Origin: Candidatus Methanoperedens sp. | GTDB taxonomy: Archaea > Halobacteriota > Methanosarcinia > Methanosarcinales > Methanoperedenaceae | DNA: 6,386 bases | Reading direction: 5' to 3' | NCBI GenBank assembly: GCA_028679855.1 | Contig: JAJRAP010000030.1 | Location: 1-6,386, forward strand | Notes under the pieces: model-generated | The model's input: only the letters and a program-made list of their open reading frames with translations | Told to the model about the DNA's origin: nothing | Databases searched by the model: none | Position numbers and translations under genes: made by a program | Part shown: positions 1 to 5,891 of the stretch, one piece after another | Numbering within the stretch: position 1 is the first letter of the stretch | Layout of the letters: each line of letters opens with the position of its first letter

Positions 1-1290
1 AGGATCCAGCGCTTCATTAATATCTTTTTCAGAAAGACCCCTGGCGCTCAATTTCTCATGAATGAGCTCCATGGAAATAGCATCCAGGTCATGCAGGGAT
101 GGGGTTTTTCCTGACCGTGCGACCACTCCCACTATATGATGGGCTGTCCTGAATGGGATTCTGGTTGTCCGAACGATTGTGTCGGCAAGTTCTGTAGCCG
201 TCATGAATCCCTTATCCGATGACAGCTTCATGTTCTCTTTTTTCACCTTCATGGTGCTTACCATGCCGCACGCCATGCGCGCGGAAGACCGGACTGTATC
301 AGCGGCTCGCCATAGATGCGGCGTGGCTTCCTGCAGGTCGCGGTTGTATGAGTACGGGAGAGCCTTGCATATAGTCAGTACGGATACGAGGGCACCGTTC
401 ACCGAACCTGTCTTTGCCCGCATGAGTTCTGCAATGTCAGGATTTTTCTTCTGCGGCATTATGGACGACGTGGATGAATAGCTGTCATCAAGTTCGATAA
501 GATCAAATTCAGATGTGCTCCATAGTATGAATTCTTCAGCCATGCGGGAAAGCGAAGTCATTAAGTTTGAGAAGCAGCTCATGCTCTCTATCATGAAATC
601 GCGCGTACTCACAGCATCCATGGAATTCCCGAGCATGCCCTCAAAACCCAGGAGTTCAGTCGTTCTCTTCCTGTCTATCGTAAAACCAGTGGAAGCAAAT
701 GCTGCAGCACCGAGCGGATTCAGGTTCGTGCGCCCGTAAGCGCCGTTTAACCTTTCAATATCGCGAACAAGCGCTGTTGCATGCGCAAGAAGATGATGGG
801 CAAGCGTAGTGGGCTGGGCATGCTGGGTATGGGTATATCCAGGCATAATGGTCTCATGGTGTTTTGATGCAGTTCCTATCAGCGAAGCAGCAAGGTCATG
901 CACCTCTTCCATAAGAGCCATGAGTTCAGCACGAAGTGCAAGTCGTATACACGTGGCAACCTCATCGTTCCTTGAGCGCGCAGAGTGCATCCTGCCCCCC
1001 GTATCCTCGCCCGCCATTTCTATGAGCCGTGCCTCAAGGGCGATGTGTACGTCCTCGTATGAAGTGTCAAGAGCAGAAATTCCTTCAGCTTTTATTTTTT
1101 CAAGTCCAGATAGTATCGCAGCGCAGTCGCCGGCATTGATGATATCCTGTTCCCTCAACATGACAACATGCGCCCTGTCCACTTCGATATCAGCATCAAA
1201 TAGTCGCCTGTCAGCCTCCATGGATGAAGTAAACCGTTCAATGTCCTCGTCTGGCTCTGCAGACAGCCGCCCTCGCCTTAGAATATTCAT
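1..1290 (-). CDS. argH: Argininosuccinate lyase, C-terminus cut by window edge
   Basis: Cleaves argininosuccinate to arginine and fumarate, the last step of arginine synthesis, in the cytoplasm as a homotetramer. I translated the minus strand from the ATG at 1290-1288 and found 430 codons open to base 1. The protein opens MNILRRGRLS, as archaeal ArgH does. It has GGRMHSARSRND near residue 110, THTQHAQPTT with the presumed catalytic His at about 154, and the fumarase/lyase superfamily signature SSIMPQKKNP at about 275-284, whose serine loop carries the catalytic acid. NRDLQEATPHLW follows. Methanosarcina ArgH is roughly 490 residues, so about 60 C-terminal residues lie beyond the left edge. 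No frameshift was seen. The gene is divergent from artA, with a weak Shine-Dalgarno (a TGATG just upstream) and a possible TATA box about 55 bases upstream. The identity is secure. Confidence 0.96.
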   Translation of the reverse strand, partial: MNILRRGRLSAEPDEDIERFTSSMEADRRLFDADIEVDRAHVVMLREQDIINAGDCAAILSGLEKIKAEGISALDTSYEDVHIALEARLIEMAGEDTGGRMHSARSRNDEVATCIRLALRAELMALMEEVHDLAASLIGTASKHHETIMPGYTHTQHAQPTTLAHHLLAHATALVRDIERLNGAYGRTNLNPLGAAAFASTGFTIDRKRTTELLGFEGMLGNSMDAVSTRDFMIESMSCFSNLMTSLSRMAEEFILWSTSEFDLIELDDSYSSTSSIMPQKKNPDIAELMRAKTGSVNGALVSVLTICKALPYSYNRDLQEATPHLWRAADTVRSSARMACGMVSTMKVKKENMKLSSDKGFMTATELADTIVRTTRIPFRTAHHIVGVVARSGKTPSLHDLDAISMELIHEKLSARGLSEKDINEALDP

Positions 1291-1338
1291 AGTTTCATCA
1301 ACTAAGATGTGTGGCAGAGAATAAAAGACTTTTTGGGT

Positions 1339-1353
1339 AAAAACTATATAATC
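1339..1353. promoter_or_regulatory. Divergent TATA-box region between argH and artA
   Basis: The sequence AAACTATATAATC (1341-1353) is an archaeal TATA-box candidate. Read in the plus direction its centre is about 31 bases before the artA ATG, so transcription starting some 25 bases downstream would give a leader of only a few bases; this fits the lack of a good Shine-Dalgarno before artA. Read on the minus strand the same bases give GATTATATAG, about 58 bases before the argH ATG, which would leave a leader of about 30 bases. One near-symmetric box may therefore serve both directions. This is a pattern-based call with no experimental support. Confidence 0.5.
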
Positions 1354-1378
1354 TTATGTGAACTATTAGAGATACATT

Positions 1379-2194
1379 ATGATAGAAAACATTCTCTGGC
1401 TTGCACTGGGATTGCTCATCGCAGCTTCGCTCATTCCGACAGAGAGATGGTTTAAATTCACTTTAGCAGGGGCAGGGTGGTCGTTTTTTTCAGTGCATTG
1501 GGCGCTTCAGTGGCAGCACTATGCAGACTTGGGCGATTATGTCAACGTCCTGCTGACAGTTCTCGCGGCTATTGGCTGTCTTATATTGGGATTTTTTCTT
1601 GTAAAGCAGGACAGGCGCATTATGAAAGACATTAACGGCATAAGCGTCATAAGATCCATTTTCATGGCTACGACCGCATCGGCAGTTGGAGGTATCTCTT
1701 ACTTTGCTTTTTCCGAGATAATGCCGTTGAATCAGTGGCTCATCACCACGGTAACTGACCAGACCGTCTGGCTCGGCTCGGTTTTCGGCATAGTGATCAC
1801 AAGACTTGACACCAACCTGATATCTATAAATGGGTACAGGGTTGAGATTATACTTGCCTGCACGGCGATCGAGAGCATAGCATTATTCATGGGTATTATC
1901 GCAAGCGCGAACGCGCCATTTGACAGGACCGTGAAAGCATTCATTGTTTCAGTTCCCATAATATACGCTCTGAACCTGATACGGAACGTTTTCGTGGTTG
2001 ATGCCTATGCGATGAACTGGTTCGGCGATCCTGAATTGAGCTTTTATGTCGCCCATACCATAATAGCAAAGGCAGGCTCCCTCGTCGCGCTTTTTGTGAT
2101 AGCCTACGCTGTTTTGAAAATACTTCCGGAGATTATAGATATGATAGATGGGATGATTAATCTGTTCAGGGGTATCTTCAGAAATGCTGGCTAA
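1379..2194 (+). CDS. artA: Archaeosortase A (PGF-CTERM processing transpeptidase)
   Basis: A multi-pass membrane cysteine transpeptidase of the exosortase/archaeosortase family. ArtA recognises PGF-CTERM tails of secreted surface proteins, cuts them and transfers the protein to a membrane lipid. The 271-residue protein has about seven or eight hydrophobic segments. The family motif CTAIES places the catalytic Cys at residue 161. A conserved Arg follows at 202 (LNLIRNVFV) and a His at 226 (FYVAHTIIAKAG), giving the Cys/Arg/His arrangement of the exosortase superfamily; I am less sure of the third residue, because in haloarchaeal ArtA an additional Arg was reported as essential. The ATG at 1379 has almost no Shine-Dalgarno and lies about 31 bases after a TATA-like box, suggesting a leaderless or very short-leader transcript. 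It heads the operon, and its end overlaps asd by 11 bases. Confidence 0.88.
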   Translation: MIENILWLALGLLIAASLIPTERWFKFTLAGAGWSFFSVHWALQWQHYADLGDYVNVLLTVLAAIGCLILGFFLVKQDRRIMKDINGISVIRSIFMATTASAVGGISYFAFSEIMPLNQWLITTVTDQTVWLGSVFGIVITRLDTNLISINGYRVEIILACTAIESIALFMGIIASANAPFDRTVKAFIVSVPIIYALNLIRNVFVVDAYAMNWFGDPELSFYVAHTIIAKAGSLVALFVIAYAVLKILPEIIDMIDGMINLFRGIFRNAG

Positions 2195-2834
2195 GGGGTC
2201 ATTATCCTGGATTGGCACAACGATGCTGTTCACTGCTGTAACAAGATATTTTTCATTTATTTCAAGCGGGTTCATAAAGGTCTTGATCTCGGGTCTTTCA
2301 ATTATCGCATTATTGCTAACTCTCTTTTTCCTGGTATTTTTCCGGGACCCTGAACGAAAGCCAGCCGGGGACGAGGATGATGCGGTCTCGCCAGCCGACG
2401 GCAGGGTGATATCAAAAAATGAAAGGACAATAGGTATTTTCATGAACATCCACAACGTGCATGTGAACCGTGCTCCACTTTCAGGTACTGTGATAGAGAT
2501 AGATTATAAACCCGGAGGCTACATCCCGGCATCCAATAAGGATTCAGATGTAAATGAGCGCAACCATGTTAAAATAAAGACAGATAATGGGAATATCGAA
2601 CTGATACAGATAGCTGGTGTACTTATCCGGCGCATCGTTTCATATATCAGTGAAGGAAGTCAGGTAAAAAGGGGTGAGCGCATCGGCATGATTCGCTTCG
2701 GCTCGCGCGTGGATGTCATAATCCCGGAAGTTTACACTTATACCGTGAATGTGGGAGATAAGGTAAAAGCCGGAGAGAGCATTATTGCCAGAAAAAAAGA
2801 GAAAATGCGGGGAGAACAATGGGTGAGAACATGA
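2184..2834 (+). CDS. asd: Archaetidylserine decarboxylase proenzyme (PssD-type)
   Basis: Pyruvoyl-dependent enzyme that decarboxylates archaetidylserine to archaetidylethanolamine at the membrane. The 216-residue length is normal for the short archaeal form. Two hydrophobic segments (about 10-27 and 32-53) are followed by FFRDPERKP, typical of the family. SPADG at 69-73 holds the conserved Asp72, and NIHNVHVNR at 89-96 holds conserved His90 and His93. The self-cleavage motif is RFGSRVDV, where the chain should break before Ser174 and turn that serine into the pyruvoyl group; the alpha chain would be the last 43 residues. The ATG at 2184 lies inside the artA 3' end and has AGGGGT about 11 bases upstream; the opening MLAKGS also looks like the family start. 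An internal ATG at 2223 would remove most of the first membrane segment and is less likely. Also called pssD in haloarchaea. Confidence 0.9.
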   Translation: MLAKGSLSWIGTTMLFTAVTRYFSFISSGFIKVLISGLSIIALLLTLFFLVFFRDPERKPAGDEDDAVSPADGRVISKNERTIGIFMNIHNVHVNRAPLSGTVIEIDYKPGGYIPASNKDSDVNERNHVKIKTDNGNIELIQIAGVLIRRIVSYISEGSQVKRGERIGMIRFGSRVDVIIPEVYTYTVNVGDKVKAGESIIARKKEKMRGEQWVRT

Positions 2835-3493
2835 TCAAACTCATAAAACCCGCGGACGTGATCACGCTTTTATGCGCGCTCCTGGGTTTAGGTTCCATAA
2901 TAATGTCTGGAAGCGGGCAGCACGACGCCGCACTTGTGCTTATTCTTGCGGCTGTGATAGCTGACGCAGCTGATGGTGCTGTGGCGAGATACTCAGGTTG
3001 CGGTGTACTGGGCGCAAACCTTGATTCGCTTGCTGATGTCATATCTTTTGGAGTGGCACCCGCTTTTGCTGCTTTTATATTTCTTAATGACCTCGGAGCA
3101 CTGGCCTGGGCATCGGCGGGACTTTTTTTGGTGTGCGGGATACTGCGCCTTGCCCGTTTTAACGTTGCCGGGAAGAAGGATGGTTTTGAAGGTATTCCGA
3201 TAACTCTGGCAGGTTTTATTGCGGCTTTAATTCTGCTTGTGAGAGATAATGTGCCGTATGCCGTGTATGTTTTTGTTCTCCTCCTTGTCATCGTGTCCCT
3301 TCTCATGGTAAGCTCGGTAAGTTACCCGAAACTGAAGAACCCTGTCATACTGGCTCCTATGGGTCTTCTGCTTGTCCTGGATATCGTGGTTTTTTATCTC
3401 GGCTACCCCCGCGTGGTCAAAATGGCATCATTAATATTACTTGTATTCGTATTTGCTTATGTCCTGAGTCCGCTCGGGAGGAGGTTCTTTTGA
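2819..3493 (+). CDS. pssA: Archaetidylserine synthase (CDP-alcohol phosphatidyltransferase)
   Basis: Integral membrane enzyme that joins serine to CDP-archaeol to give archaetidylserine and CMP, the substrate for the preceding decarboxylase. The CDP-alcohol phosphatidyltransferase signature is plain: DAADGAVAR at 49-57, then G65, D69 and D73 followed by VISFG. The four Asp residues (49, 52, 69, 73) would bind the metal and perform the catalysis. By my count seven residues separate the Arg from the Gly, where eight is common. About six to eight hydrophobic helices cover 224 residues, and the C-terminus is basic (LGRRFF). Two starts are possible. ATG 2819 follows GGGGAG closely. ATG 2831 overlaps the asd stop as ATGA, follows GGTGAG, and gives the family-like opening MIKLIKPAD. 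I list the longer form, but 2831 may be the true start. Confidence 0.9.
   Translation: MGENMIKLIKPADVITLLCALLGLGSIIMSGSGQHDAALVLILAAVIADAADGAVARYSGCGVLGANLDSLADVISFGVAPAFAAFIFLNDLGALAWASAGLFLVCGILRLARFNVAGKKDGFEGIPITLAGFIAALILLVRDNVPYAVYVFVLLLVIVSLLMVSSVSYPKLKNPVILAPMGLLLVLDIVVFYLGYPRVVKMASLILLVFVFAYVLSPLGRRFF
3476..3485 (+). promoter_or_regulatory. Strong Shine-Dalgarno deciding the TTG start of mptD
   Basis: GGGAGGAGGT lies inside the last codons of pssA and ends about four bases before the TTG at 3490. It is the best ribosome binding site in the operon. It supports a TTG start that overlaps the pssA stop codon as TTGA, pointing to coupled translation. There is no in-frame ATG at the beginning of mptD that would keep the conserved FEAGIKLGA segment intact. 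Confidence 0.75.
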
Positions 3494-3846
3494 CAGAAAT
3501 AAATGAAAGGGACATAGCTGTGTTCGAGGCAGGTATCAAGCTCGGAGCGCTGTACCACCAGTTCGTGGGAACGCCCATAAGCCCGGATACGGTTGATGCA
3601 CTTGAAAGAACGATAGAGGACAGCATAGCATTGCAGCCGCATATCAGGAGCGTGAGCGTTTCGATAGACCGCGAGATGGTGGAGAAAAAGCAGAATCCGA
3701 AGTTCAAGTACTGCGAACTTGAAGGAAAGATGCTGTATGTGAGCCTGCAGATCCTGTATAAGAATACCATAGCACATGCGGAACTGGCTTACGATGAGGT
3801 TCAGGACTATCCCCTGATGAGCATAAAGAAGATAGAAGTTATGTAA
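3490..3846 (+). CDS. mptD: Archaeal dihydroneopterin aldolase MptD
   Basis: Cytoplasmic aldolase of tetrahydromethanopterin synthesis: it splits 7,8-dihydroneopterin into 6-hydroxymethyl-7,8-dihydropterin and glycolaldehyde. The family is the archaeal one (DUF381/COG2098 as I remember it), unrelated in sequence to bacterial FolB. The 118-residue length is typical. The near-invariant block FEAGIKLGALYHQFVGTPIS (12-31) contains Glu13 and His23. Gln49 sits in ALQPH, and Tyr101 in LAYDEV. With an offset of 12, Glu13, His23 and Gln49 match residues I recall as active-site Glu25, His35 and Gln61 of the Methanocaldococcus enzyme; Tyr101 would correspond to its Tyr111 with a small gap. The TTG start is backed by a strong Shine-Dalgarno and a four-base overlap with pssA. 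The gene implies that the host makes methanopterin. Its link to the lipid genes upstream is probably only co-transcription. Confidence 0.9.
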   Translation: MTEINERDIAVFEAGIKLGALYHQFVGTPISPDTVDALERTIEDSIALQPHIRSVSVSIDREMVEKKQNPKFKYCELEGKMLYVSLQILYKNTIAHAELAYDEVQDYPLMSIKKIEVM

Positions 3847-3900
3847 AAAAATAAAAAATAATATTTAAATTAAAAATTTCAATTAATAAAAAATTTCAAA
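3847..3900. terminator. AT-rich bidirectional termination region
   Basis: Fifty-four bases between the convergent stops of mptD and the cytochrome b gene are almost entirely A and T. Read on the minus strand they give several runs of five or six T, the usual archaeal intrinsic termination signal, directly after the cytochrome b stop. The plus strand carries mostly A runs and only short T runs, so the case for terminating the artA operon is weaker. An 11-base direct repeat AAAAATTTCAA occurs at 3872-3882 and 3889-3899. No stable GC hairpin is present. Confidence 0.5.
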
Positions 3901-4719
3901 TCAGAGTATATAAGTATTAATTGCCTCCACCAGTACCAGGTACGAAATCCACAGCATCCAGACGATGATAGCCAGGAAGATTACCGTGAACACTAACTTT
4001 GCAAAAACTGTGATAAGTCCAGTTTCTTTCCTGTGGCCAGTCTCAGTTACTTCCTCTTTAATTTCCTGATCTTTCATCGCTTCCTCATATTCCAGAGGAT
4101 GTTCATGGCGCATCTCTTCTTCTGAGATATTGCCAGTTATCCAGGAAAAATTCGGGAATTTCCCAAAGTGCTCATCATAGAAATGCCCTATGAATATAGC
4201 AAGAGAAGCAAGGACAGCCTCCCATGTGTGGAACAGGATGGCTATCTGGACAACTCCGAGAGGGAATAACTTCATGGCATCAAACGGAAACCACATTATT
4301 AATCCAGTGGTGCCCATGACGGCAGCTCCAAATCCCCCTCCGAAATATTCGAACTTCTGTTTCCATGTGTATCTCCCAAACTTTGGATGTTCGTCTGAAA
4401 GCCACAGGTAATACCGCATCTGCTGTATGAAGTCTTTGAGGTCCTGTAGATTAAATAATACATCGATCCGCGGCTTCTCCAGAAGAAGATGGAAAATCAC
4501 ATGGTAAACAGACACGCCGATCATTAACAGACCTGAATAGTGGTGTATTAACGTCCTGTTATCAAAGCCGCCCACTGAAGCTATCATCCATTTCGCCCAC
4601 CATTCATCCGGGAACTTAAGCGGAAAACCCGTGTATGCAAGCAGTATAAATGTCGTAAAGAAAATTATATGCTGGATGCGTTGATTCAGGGTAAACCTCT
4701 TGAATTTTAATTCAATCAT
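3901..4719 (-). CDS. Membrane cytochrome b (FdnI/HydC-like, di-heme), CbcB-like
   Basis: Likely di-heme b-type cytochrome that takes electrons from a membrane quinol or methanophenazine and hands them to the cytochrome c encoded just upstream. The 272 residues form four helices (about 17-33, 58-80, 126-147, 156-180), a charged loop of about 50 residues, and a fifth helix (about 236-268). Histidines suited to bind heme lie in or next to helices: His17, His59/60, His73, His77, His164 and His179. The loop contains the segment SEEEMRHEHPLEYE (199-212), which I recognise from cytochrome b partners of multiheme cytochromes; its role is unknown to me. The start is clear: AGGAGG lies seven bases before the ATG, and the gene overlaps the end of the cytochrome c gene by eight bases. 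No catalytic formate dehydrogenase or hydrogenase subunit is in view, so a gamma-subunit role is possible but not supported here. Confidence 0.82.
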   Translation of the reverse strand: MIELKFKRFTLNQRIQHIIFFTTFILLAYTGFPLKFPDEWWAKWMIASVGGFDNRTLIHHYSGLLMIGVSVYHVIFHLLLEKPRIDVLFNLQDLKDFIQQMRYYLWLSDEHPKFGRYTWKQKFEYFGGGFGAAVMGTTGLIMWFPFDAMKLFPLGVVQIAILFHTWEAVLASLAIFIGHFYDEHFGKFPNFSWITGNISEEEMRHEHPLEYEEAMKDQEIKEEVTETGHRKETGLITVFAKLVFTVIFLAIIVWMLWISYLVLVEAINTYIL

Positions 4720-5599
4720 GATTTTTCCTCCTTAGTATCCTAAAATTTGATGACATTCCAAGGAAAATAAGCCCGAATGTAAAAATCAGTTCAAAGAGTA
4801 TCATCAATATATAGAAGTATGTCACAAGGGTTTTAACGTCAATTGAGAAAAAGTAAACAGACTTTCCTTCATGAACTTTTCCGCCATAAACATAGGCATT
4901 TTGAGCGCCGGGATGGCAGCCTGTTTTTCCGCATGTTGCTGGCAGGTTCGCTGGATTTATTGAAGACTCCGGATCATCTTCGGGTTTTACATCATGACTT
5001 TCATGGCAGTCTGAACAGGAAGCAAGCACCCTTCCCCCGCTCAGATATGCCTTATAATGGTATAACTTTTTGTATGTATCAAATCTGTCTGTTTGAATTC
5101 CATAGTACCACGCCTGCATTTTTGTCTCGTTTTCATGGCAGTCCGAGCACATTAAAGGAACATTTTCACGATATGTTGGAGAGTCCTGGTTCATAGAAGA
5201 CAGGATATTATGGATGCCGTGGCAGTCAGTACATGAAGCCGATTCTGTTCTTCCTTCTTGAATTTTTTCCCAGTGTATGCTTTTTTCATAATCAGCAGTT
5301 ACCTTTTGATGGCATTTTGAACAAAAGGTCGTCAGGTTCTCCTTCGAAGGGGAGCCAGTAAAATTCTTGGTCATGACGTCTAAAGATACTACATTTCCGC
5401 TGATTTTCATATCTCCGCCGTGGCAGTCCGTACACGAAATATTATTATTAAAGTGTACGCTTTTCTCAAACTCGCTTACCTGTTCTGAGTGGCAGTGGTA
5501 ACAGGATTCATCCACGCCCTCTTGCGCCGCTGCAACCCCGATCAAGAATATTCCAACAAGGAAAAGCAATACAAGTATTTTACCGGTCCCTGCTCTCAA
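4712..5599 (-). CDS. Seven-heme membrane-anchored cytochrome c, CbcA-like
   Basis: Extracytoplasmic multiheme cytochrome c, probably the electron acceptor of the adjacent cytochrome b. Six CxxCH sites have their first Cys at residues 33, 56, 93, 123, 151 and 195. A seventh site is CGKTGCH at 223-229, with four residues between the cysteines. An N-terminal signal peptide (hydrophobic about 8-25, ending VAAAQ) and a C-terminal helix (about 257-281) followed by RILRRKNHD predict a heme domain outside and a short cytoplasmic tail. Heme pairs recur as a module: CxxCH, 12 residues to a free His in EKSVH or EKSIH (His49, His109), then CTDCHG. These His residues, plus His181 and His243, are candidate distal ligands. 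The start is a TTG, the only conventional start that keeps the whole signal peptide, and it has a weak ribosome site; treat the first residues as uncertain. No assigned gene name. Confidence 0.88.
   Translation of the reverse strand: MRAGTGKILVLLFLVGIFLIGVAAAQEGVDESCYHCHSEQVSEFEKSVHFNNNISCTDCHGGDMKISGNVVSLDVMTKNFTGSPSKENLTTFCSKCHQKVTADYEKSIHWEKIQEGRTESASCTDCHGIHNILSSMNQDSPTYRENVPLMCSDCHENETKMQAWYYGIQTDRFDTYKKLYHYKAYLSGGRVLASCSDCHESHDVKPEDDPESSINPANLPATCGKTGCHPGAQNAYVYGGKVHEGKSVYFFSIDVKTLVTYFYILMILFELIFTFGLIFLGMSSNFRILRRKNHD
4727..4732 (-). promoter_or_regulatory. Shine-Dalgarno AGGAGG of the cytochrome b gene
   Basis: Perfect AGGAGG on the minus strand, inside the 3' end of the cytochrome c gene and seven bases before the cytochrome b ATG at 4719. 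It fixes the start and suggests efficient translation of the second gene of the pair from the same transcript. Confidence 0.75.
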
Positions 5600-5667
5600 A
5601 TAAATTTCTTCTATGGTATTCGTATCATCACCTCACAAAAATTATCACCTTGAATAACGGATTTATC

Positions 5668-5681
5668 GATTTTAAATTCTG
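5668..5681 (-). promoter_or_regulatory. Proximal TATA-like box for the cytochrome pair (candidate)
   Basis: On the minus strand AGAATTTAAAATCG has a TATA-like core about 75 bases before the TTG start. Transcription from about 25 bases downstream would give a leader near 50 bases. There is no clear purine-rich BRE motif. A weak call, competing with the more distal box at 5757-5769. Confidence 0.3.
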
Positions 5682-5756
5682 TTCACTTCCAAATGCATAA
5701 TGCAACGCTCCTTGAGCCATGTTTCATATCCTATACATACATTTATCAATTTTACC

Positions 5757-5769
5757 TAATATATAGTTT
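5757..5769 (-). promoter_or_regulatory. Distal TATA-like box for the cytochrome pair (candidate)
   Basis: On the minus strand AAACTATATATTA shares its first ten bases, AAACTATATA, with the box in front of artA, which makes it the better TATA candidate by sequence. A start about 25 bases downstream would leave a leader of roughly 135 bases before the cytochrome c gene, long for an archaeal transcript and room for regulation. Position and function are inferred from the motif alone. Confidence 0.35.
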
Positions 5770-5847
5770 GCTGTTTGTTCACGCATAGGAAAGTATAAAC
5801 ACATACCCCTATCTTGCGCCAGAATTCTCTGACGAAAATTTGATATT

Positions 5848-5891
5848 CTTGGCCTTCATTCTTTTGTGTGTCGCTAAAAACAAAAGCCAAG
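5848..5891. repeat. Imperfect hairpin at the left side of the transposon remnant
   Basis: CTTGG (5848-5852) and CTTTTGT (5861-5867) are the reverse complement of the continuous arm ACAAAAGCCAAG (5880-5891), leaving an eight-base bulge on the left and a 12-base loop. The 12 paired bases are interrupted only by that bulge. Single-strand transposons with HUH enzymes often carry subterminal hairpins, so it may mark the original end of the element, but it could also be chance or a terminator-like structure. Confidence 0.45.

Larger units (their letters stand above)
5600..5847. other. Intergenic upstream region of the cytochrome pair
   Basis: About 250 AT-rich bases with no credible gene on either strand and no tRNA or recognisable riboswitch. 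It should contain the minus-strand promoter of the cytochrome pair, for which two TATA-like boxes are listed separately. A GGTGAT hexamer occurs twice on the minus strand near 5649-5644 and 5632-5627. The second copy overlaps an ATG that opens only a five-codon reading frame, out of frame with the cytochrome. It is also the junction between native sequence and the transposon remnant, whose left limit I cannot define exactly. Confidence 0.5.

Noticed and set aside
179..1324. Three plus-strand open frames at 179-481, 515-739 and 809-1324
   Set aside because: They lie opposite the argH reading frame, whose translation carries the full lyase signature; the plus-strand products resemble no family and are shadows.
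1949..2455. Minus-strand 168-residue open frame across the artA/asd junction
   Set aside because: It is antisense to two well-recognised genes and its protein shows no domain or ribosome site.
2782..3306. Minus-strand 174-residue open frame opposite pssA
   Set aside because: Ser/Ala/Arg/Lys-rich composition typical of an antisense of a hydrophobic membrane protein; the plus strand carries the intact CDP-alcohol transferase motif.
3417..3777. Two minus-strand open frames opposite mptD
   Set aside because: mptD has a conserved active-site block and a strong Shine-Dalgarno; the antisense frames have neither.
4843..5196. Plus-strand 117-residue open frame rich in His and Phe
   Set aside because: The His and Phe content reflects the complement of repeated CxxCH codons in the cytochrome c gene; it is a shadow.
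4712..5599. Reading the repeated CxxCH codons as a DNA repeat array
   Set aside because: The repeats are short and unevenly spaced and are fully explained by heme-binding motifs; there is no CRISPR-like spacing.
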